Positions 58,213 through 64,000 of a DNA stretch of 64,000 bases are shown piece by piece; positions within the stretch are counted from its first letter, which is position 1; every line of letters begins with the position of its first letter. The notes under the pieces are model-generated. The model had not been told where the DNA came from. It did no database searches and worked only from the letters and a program-made list of their open reading frames with translations. The translations under genes and the position numbers were made by a program. The DNA is from Flammula alnicola (lineage: Eukaryota; Basidiomycota; Agaricomycetes; Agaricales; Strophariaceae), in assembly GCA_015499995.1 (NCBI GenBank), contig JADNRV010000024.1:124001-188000 (forward strand). The letters run 5' to 3'.

Positions 58213-59236
58213 AATTGCATCCAGTCGATGATTTTTGCAGTTGATTAGTCCGTATATATTGACCGAGAGAGCGAGCTGGAAAAAAGGAGGAGCAGGGTAT
58301 AATATAGAGAGAACCAGCCTCGTTGCGTTCGAGTTTAAAAGACATGCATATAACCTTCCGGTTCAACCGACCCCACGTGAGATCTAATCGTGTATTTGTA
58401 GACTAAGATCGTTTATATCGCGATCATTTCGTCATGGGAAATTCCCAATAAAGCGCATTATCCAACAGAACCGTTTTGGTGGATCTGCAGAACGACATAA
58501 ATGGAGGAGCGGGTGAGAATCGCGTGGAGCCCTTTGAGTAAAGCTGACCCAGCGCTTGACAGAAACGATTTGTTGGCCACATAAGAAGGCAGTTAGGGTT
58601 ATTCTCTAGGTCAAAACACAGCTCCACAAAAGTATGTCTTGCCTTATAGAATAAGTAGCACACGTTCTGGGGTCGGATTCAATATATTCTACCCGTGAGT
58701 CATGACATGCACGACACGAGCCTGCTGAGAGAGATATGCTGTTTGAGAGTAATAGTGGGTGATTTGAAACCTACCACAATAACTCCGGATAGAAAGTAGT
58801 AGCAAAAGCTAAGGGAGGTCCTTTGAAACAGAGATGTATCTGATACTTAGAAAGTATCGGAGCAATTTCAGACGAGGTTGCTCTGTGCTAAATTCCACAG
58901 AGACTGCAAAAGGACAAGCAAAGATTAAAGCTTGTTGAAAGTTAAAAGCATAATCGTCGTTGTGTCATTTCAATTTGTCGCCGCGGGCATCGGAGTTTGG
59001 AAAACCCATCGGATCTCCGGGCCCGATACTCCGAGCGTCATTCATTTCTCAACCGTGGCAAGTCTACCACCTCTCCCAACTTGCAGAATCGAGCTACAGC
59101 AATCGATATAGAGCTTCAACAGCTTGAAACATCATATATGGACAACAGAATCTCAAATGGAACTAATGAGTGAGCTTTACCACGCTCCAACGATTTTTCT
59201 ACGGCTTATAAAGCCGAACAACAGTGCTCATCCTAG
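58213..59236. other. 1-kb gap, phosphatase and F-box promoters
   Basis: CACGTG at 58374-58379 belongs to the phosphatase promoter. A short first exon of the F-box gene should lie near 59100-59170, but no ATG joins the acceptor at 59231-59236 in frame. Nothing else was recognised. Confidence 0.4.
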
Positions 59237-60808
59237 ACAGAAGTTCTTGTGTGTCCTGCTTGCGGCAACACCAACCCGTTGTCGTCGTCGAGGTTTAAAT
59301 TTAAGCCTCCAATTCATCACGAGCCCGCATTATCCCAGCTTCGGTTCGGATACATTCCTTCTATCGAAGAAAGGGCTTCAATCGCAACAAAGCTAGAGGA
59401 ATTTCGAGCCGACCTTTCGGTTTTGGACAGGGAATTGGACCGACTTAACTCAGCCATAAAACAACTTGAGACCCAGCGCTCGGATATCGAGCTGGAGATC
59501 AGCTACCAATCCGGTCTTCTTTCTCCAATCCGACAGCTACCGGACGAATTATTGGGAGAAATCATGCTGTATTGCTCACGGGGACGAGTCGACGTTTGTG
59601 CTCCCCGTTCGGACGTCTGGCAACTGGAAAAAGTTTGTAAAAGATGGAAAGACCTGGCAATCTCGACACAAGAAATTTGGTCATCCCTCGACGTATTCCT
59701 GGGGAGCTTAATCCCATACAAAGCTGGCATACCAGTGTCAGTGGTAGCCCGTCTGGTGGGACTTTGTGTCGAGCGCTCAAAAGACCATTCTTTGTCCATC
59801 AAATTCATAGAAATTGGCTCCCCCGTTCACTTTGAAGAAGTCTTTAAACTCCTTTCTCGGTATTCACATCGTTGGCGAGATATCTCCTTCTCACTATCCA
59901 TGCTTTACAAGCCCCCCAATCTCGATCATGGCCTCGCCAGATTACGATCCCTAGGTTTATCCGGGGTGTACAAAGGTTCCACTCCCTTTATTTCGTTCCA
60001 ACATGCCCAACAACTCTCAGAAATACGTCTCTTCAGCGTCACTAAACCCTTCCGCACGCTGATGTTACCATGGTCGCAGCTCACATACTTCAAAGCCATC
60101 TATTGCGAATTCCGCACAGGGGAATTCATGGAAATGTTGCAACGAATGCCAAACCTGGTCGAGTTCGTCTCGAAGTGGAACAAAGGCCTGATCAAGAACC
60201 ATGCAAACTCCATCAAGCCCTTGCATTTTCGCTCGTTGAGCAACCTCGAGATGGAGGCTTCCCCCGCAGAGATTTCCACCGTTCTGCAGCCACTCACTCT
60301 CCCTAGACTGACAGAACTCTATATCGTTACACACCAGACCCCGAATGCTACCTCTTCCACTTCCCTTCACATTGCCGAATCTGTCGCCGCTGTTATCCGT
60401 CGATCCACATGCTCTATAACCACCCTTAGTTTATCTTCCGTTGATTCCGCGTGCGTCTCCCGGATGCTCCAGGAGACGCCCAACCTCTTGACTCTGGACC
60501 TCGGCTACATTCAGGAAGTCGAGATGATTCTTCACGAATTGTCAGGATCGGATTTTCTCGTGCCGTTGTTGGAAACATTTTCCTTGACATGCAAGGGGAA
60601 TCAGGGGATGTTCAGCGTGGGTCCACTGGCAGAGATAATCAGAGCCAGGAGCTTCCGCAACAATCGTCGTGGTCTGTCTCCTGGCCACTTGCGGAACCTA
60701 AACCTCACGGTCAGAGAAGGGAGGGGAGTGACGCCATTTGCAGAACTGTTGGAGCCGCTGAGTCGTGACACTGGGGTCGCAATTGTAATTCATTCCCTAG
60801 CTGCATGA
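59237..60808 (+). CDS. F-box protein, start exon undetermined
   Basis: F-box proteins bring substrates to SCF ubiquitin ligases; Agaricomycetes carry hundreds. A splice acceptor TCCTAG at 59231-59236 opens the frame with TEVLVCPACGNTNPLSSS. A heptad-like helix (KLEEFRADLSVLDRELDRLN) precedes the F-box: SPIRQLPDELLGEIMLYCSR ... WQLEKVCKRWKDLAISTQEI. About 340 residues of degenerate leucine-rich repeat follow (LPRLTELYIVTHQTPN, LRNLNLTVREGRG) to the stop at 60806-60808. No in-frame ATG exists between the acceptor and the conserved region, so a small upstream exon is required. NEDD8, which activates SCF cullins, is encoded at 34253. Confidence 0.8.
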   Translation, partial: TEVLVCPACGNTNPLSSSRFKFKPPIHHEPALSQLRFGYIPSIEERASIATKLEEFRADLSVLDRELDRLNSAIKQLETQRSDIELEISYQSGLLSPIRQLPDELLGEIMLYCSRGRVDVCAPRSDVWQLEKVCKRWKDLAISTQEIWSSLDVFLGSLIPYKAGIPVSVVARLVGLCVERSKDHSLSIKFIEIGSPVHFEEVFKLLSRYSHRWRDISFSLSMLYKPPNLDHGLARLRSLGLSGVYKGSTPFISFQHAQQLSEIRLFSVTKPFRTLMLPWSQLTYFKAIYCEFRTGEFMEMLQRMPNLVEFVSKWNKGLIKNHANSIKPLHFRSLSNLEMEASPAEISTVLQPLTLPRLTELYIVTHQTPNATSSTSLHIAESVAAVIRRSTCSITTLSLSSVDSACVSRMLQETPNLLTLDLGYIQEVEMILHELSGSDFLVPLLETFSLTCKGNQGMFSVGPLAEIIRARSFRNNRRGLSPGHLRNLNLTVREGRGVTPFAELLEPLSRDTGVAIVIHSLAA

Positions 60809-60926
60809 GTGTATATTTCGCTGTAGCGTTCAATGTCTGTAAGTATGTAAGACTCAACATATACCGTATCAAGTACGTAGGATGTATGTAGCATGAATGA
60901 CAATGTAGCAATCGAGTCCAAAACTC

Positions 60927-62232
60927 TCATGGTGGCAGGTTAGATAGTGCGCCCATCATCTTCAAATACGTGGACACCGAACTGGAAGCCCCTTTACCCT
61001 TGGTCCCAATGAACGATTCAAGGAGTCCAACTCCAGCTGTGCGGCCAGCTATATAATCTGCGAGGTACTTCGCCGAGGTCGACTCCTTGGTTCCAGTTAT
61101 TCTGGCAATTTCTCTGCTGAGCGATGCTTTCTTCAAGCCATCAGCGTGCGAGGGATACGACGAGATACAGGATTGCAGAACGCCCAGGAACGTCTGGGGA
61201 CGTCCATTTGCAACGAGCCATTCTGGATGGACGAAGAAGCGGTATCGCCTTGGCAGAAATCGAATTCGTGGGTGTAAGGGCAACGTAGTTGGGCTTGTTG
61301 TTCCCGGGTGCGAGAGGTCTAAGCCGATCCGAGGAGAGAAATATATGGTCGGGGGTCTTTTCTGCGTCGTTGTCGACGGGACTGGTTTCAAGAACATGCA
61401 AGTGGTATGGTTGCTAGCATCCGAGTGGAAAGCAGAAGTGTTTTTCTCCCACTTATTTTCTACGAGGTCCTCGATGCTAGACACGCCACTGGCGCTGAGA
61501 ATTTGATCGACGAGCAGCGAGGGTCCCGAGACGACTTTACCGGTTGCTGTTTGGCGCACTGAACGAAGCAGAATGCCACCTCGCAAAAGTCGACCGGCCA
61601 AGGTCGATGTGCCCTCACTGAGTGGCTCGGTAGATTGAAGCGGCCCTCCGAATGTTAAATCCATCCCTTTACGTGACCCGCCTCTGTATTCAGTAGTGCT
61701 TGTTAAACTTCGATGAGAATCCTTGGAGAACCTCGGGGCACGATGGAAATACCTGATTTAGAGAATAAAGTAGTCAGCATTTCGTAAATCACAAGGAGGT
61801 GCGTAGAAAATGCGTCTGTGGATAGCAGTCGCTGAGAGAGAAATTCATTTTATGGACATACCATCGGCCGCCAACTTTCTGCTCCTCGCTTCCATGGGTA
61901 AATGGGTCCTCGTGACAGCCCCCTACCTGGAGGTAGAACTCCGCCTCCAATATTTCAAACTCTACATCTCGCGCATTTTCACGACGAACCACAAGTCTGA
62001 ATTCGTGAATGAGCGCTTTCGCTATTTGGTCGAACCGGGTCGAAATTTCATCCTCCGTGGTAACTAGAGAGAAATCCAGAAGACTTTGCAGCGACAACAA
62101 TCTAGTGTCTGCACTTGGGTCATCGTCTACTTTGGCTGGGCTTCCTGCAACACTGTCTTCTGCGGTAGGCTTGGGCTTCTTCACAAAAATCGAATATAGT
62201 TCTCCCTCCGATTTTCGTTTTTTATCTGCCAT
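60927..62232 (-). CDS. AAG-glycosylase-like protein, uncharacterised
   Basis: A conserved fungal protein without a named function that I can recall. ATG 62230-62232 gives MADKKRKSEGELYSIFVKKP, a basic stretch possibly for nuclear import. One intron splits the Trp codon in GGRWYFHRAPRFSKDS. The order of motifs recalls alkyladenine DNA glycosylase (AAG/MPG): EILEAEFYLQVGGCHEDPFT (AAG EVEAY... and acidic loop), SRKGMDLTFGG, LLRGGILLRSVR (AAG LLRA), VSGPSLLVDQIL (AAG GPS.L) and SPRIGLDLSHP with RYRFFVHPEWLVAN (AAG PRIG... RFY...). The catalytic Glu equivalent is probably in EAEFYL. The stop is at 60927-60929. The relation to AAG is my inference from motif order, not an established assignment. Confidence 0.55.
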
Positions 62233-63066
62233 AGGTTGGAAACGTACGGATCTTGACTTCCAGAAAATGGTAGCAGGCACCCGATTTGCAGCTGTAAGGT
62301 TATTACGCAGAAAAGGGTAGAAGAGTGGTCTTGCAGTGTCGTCAATGTCATGACCTGGCAGGACCTGGCACGCCGCGAATTGAACGTGGAAACGCACAGG
62401 CCGTGCGAACCACTCCTGTCAGAAAGCACGTAAGTAGCGTCCAGCGACTCCAGCCCTTTAATGCATTTCAATTCATAACGCCAAACTGCCTGCCCTAATA
62501 ACTACCACGTGACTTCAACTTCGCGTCTTCCTCAGTCTTCCAGGAAGACTCTTCCTCAGTCTGCCAACTGGCAACTTTCGTCTGCATGGTTAGTCTCGTG
62601 CCAGTCTCTCTTATGTAACGATCCATTTTGGGATATCTCGTCAAGAGAGTCTGGGACACAACCAACCAGATAACCGGGACCTTCTCTTACAACTTTCGAC
62701 GGTTTATTTCCCACCCCATCCTGTCTTGACAGGCCCGCCAAATTGGGACTGTTAAGAGAGCTGGTCCGAGACTACTGCATGGTGCCACTGACTTGTTGTC
62801 AAAACAACTTCAAGGTTCGGACCTCGGTCGATCCTCAATCAAATACATTAGCGTATGCTAACATTTTGATGTTTTAGTTTCATACGCGCGGTTTGACAGG
62901 CCATCCTGTGATCCCAGCGCGACTCAGTTTCCATTGTTCCTCTGTTGCCCACTGAACGGATAGGCAGGCTTTGGGCCATATTTCAGCTGCGGTGGCCCCG
63001 TGGCATATCTTCGCTTTCTCCTTAAATTCGTAGATTTTGGACACTCGGTAAGATATTCTTTTTGTC
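62233..63066. promoter_or_regulatory. Divergent promoter, AAG-like gene/FunK1 right copy
   Basis: 62478-63066 is homologous to the region upstream of the left FunK1 gene but contains about 225 bp absent there (roughly 62530-62780). CACGTG is at 62506-62511, in the shared part. A short tandem of TCTTCCTCAGTCT occurs at 62524-62562 inside or beside the insertion. Confidence 0.6.
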
Positions 63067-64000
63067 ATGTCTTCTTCCGCCCTCGAGGAGGCTCTGTCTC
63101 TGAGATCCATGCCTTCGGGCTCTTCCCCTGTCAAAAGGAGTTTACAAGGCTCACAATACTTTGCTACAGAACAGATTTCGGCTGCCGATCGCAAGAAGGA
63201 GATGGCTCGAGAACTCGATGGTCAATGGGTCGGTCCTATGCCCATCCATGATTTTATGGAGCAATTTCTTCCCGAAACAGATGAGACGTTGGAAGCTCGA
63301 CCCGCCTTCTCTGACGTTCATTTTCAAGATATGGACGTGTATAAGAAGGAAACGGAAATGTACGGACCGTTTGTAAGTGGCATTCCATTTTCTCTTCGTA
63401 GGCTGGTATTGAAGTTCTTTCAGATCGCTCTAGTCAACGCAGCTGGAGTGCTAGGAAATGACAAGCTAATAGATACCTCTAAGTGGCCCGACCCAGATTC
63501 CGAACCTGGTCTGCAAGGCACACCCGACATTTCTCAATACGACAGAGGCGTGGACACTACAACGAATCACGTACGATTTCAGGAAGCTCAGATGCTCTGG
63601 GAACTCGAGGCGCCGAACAATACATACGATCCGTTCGAAGATCCTCGGGAAAAGTTCTCCAGTGACGAAGCGCGCAACACCTTCCTGTTCGAAGCTCCCG
63701 CGGTGGACCGTTCACGATGCCGAGGCCAAATAGCATACTACGGGACTGTATGGTGTGCTCGTCAATACCGTCTACACTGCTTTCTTGTTTGGCTTGGAGA
63801 TCCATACGTTCGCTTCATCCGCCTAGACCGAGAAGGCGGCATCGTTAGCAGACGCTTCAATTTCCGGATGCACGGCTCCGTTCTCCGTGAGTTTCTGTGG
63901 AGGTTCTCCCATCTTACTCCTACGCAACGTGGTTGGGATCCGACCGTCCATCTCGCTACTCCAGAGGAGGAAGCTCTGGCACGAGAGAAGCTTGCTGAAT
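62478..64000 (+). repeat. Right arm of inverted FunK1 duplication
   Basis: Inverted counterpart of 11096-12393. Base 64000 corresponds to 11096. The outer boundary at 62478 matches 12393 in the left copy. Confidence 0.9.
63067..64000 (+). CDS. FunK1-type protein kinase, right copy, partial
   Basis: ATG 63067-63069. The first ~310 codons of a FunK1 kinase are present and the gene leaves the window. The protein matches the left copy nearly residue for residue. Differences are scattered substitutions, for example ETEMYGPFVSGIPF for ETDMYGPFVSAIPF, LVLKFFQ for LALKSFQ, EPGLQGTPDIS for EPGQKGKPDIS, and APAVDRSRCRG for APAAGRSQCRG. No stop or frameshift occurs within the visible part. The catalytic domain lies beyond the edge. 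Confidence 0.88.
   Translation, partial: MSSSALEEALSLRSMPSGSSPVKRSLQGSQYFATEQISAADRKKEMARELDGQWVGPMPIHDFMEQFLPETDETLEARPAFSDVHFQDMDVYKKETEMYGPFVSGIPFSLRRLVLKFFQIALVNAAGVLGNDKLIDTSKWPDPDSEPGLQGTPDISQYDRGVDTTTNHVRFQEAQMLWELEAPNNTYDPFEDPREKFSSDEARNTFLFEAPAVDRSRCRGQIAYYGTVWCARQYRLHCFLVWLGDPYVRFIRLDREGGIVSRRFNFRMHGSVLREFLWRFSHLTPTQRGWDPTVHLATPEEEALAREKLAE

Noticed and set aside
59124..59396. Alternative 90-codon frame at the F-box start
   Set aside because: It begins with a non-ATG codon and runs out of frame with the conserved F-box protein.
1..64000. tRNA genes, CRISPR arrays, complete LTR elements or transposases
   Set aside because: None found by eye on either strand. No B-box with a matching A-box and stem, no spaced repeat array, and no reverse transcriptase or transposase motifs.

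Overview
The window is nuclear DNA of a filamentous basidiomycete, most likely an Agaricomycete. The evidence is short introns of about 45-70 bp in nearly every gene, two FunK1-type fungal kinases, Agaricomycete-style F-box, BTB and DUF4419 proteins, and universal eukaryotic genes (gamma-tubulin, NEDD8, eS12, TAF4, NUP188). Genus cannot be told from the sequence alone. No tRNA, rRNA, CRISPR array or intact transposon was seen.

Layout. 1-7.4 kb: VPS41 (N-terminal part, runs off the left edge) divergent from CHS5, then a gene graveyard, then gamma-tubulin and TAF4 on the minus strand. 7.7-13.4 kb: accessory DNA with a BTB protein, a polysaccharide-lyase remnant and a FunK1 kinase. 13.5-18.1 kb: alpha/beta hydrolase and a purine (NAT/NCS2) permease, both minus. 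19.5-25.6 kb: RPD3-type histone deacetylase divergent from CDK8, then a mitochondrial-type methionine aminopeptidase. 25.7-34.7 kb: NUP188 divergent from a DUF4419 protein, then NEDD8. 36-42 kb: MFS sugar transporter convergent with a membrane-anchored copper amine oxidase. 43.6-50 kb: SAP18, ribosomal protein eS12, SKI8 and a WW-like protein. 50.7-62.2 kb: a long AT-hook/coiled-coil protein, a CoA-type NUDIX hydrolase, a double dual-specificity phosphatase, an F-box protein and an AAG-glycosylase-like protein. 63.07 kb to the edge: a second FunK1 kinase.

Functional themes. Several genes act in transcription and chromatin: RPD3 and SAP18 (SIN3 deacetylase complex), CDK8 (Mediator kinase module), TAF4 (TFIID) and SKI8 (Ski complex; its orthologue WDR61 is in PAF1). 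Others serve membrane traffic and cell-wall delivery: VPS41 (HOPS) and CHS5 (exomer). CACGTG E-boxes occur upstream of many of these genes.

The most notable observations are: (i) an inverted pair of near-identical FunK1 kinase genes at the two ends of the window, with promoter homology; (ii) an internally inverted remnant of the RNA polymerase III largest subunit next to a diverged copy of the TAF4 3' end, between CHS5 and gamma-tubulin; (iii) single-base reading-frame breaks in seven otherwise conserved genes, which look more like assembly deletions than real decay; (iv) a phosphatase pairing one intact catalytic domain with one lacking the catalytic cysteine; and (v) a basidiomycete protein whose order of motifs resembles alkyladenine DNA glycosylase.
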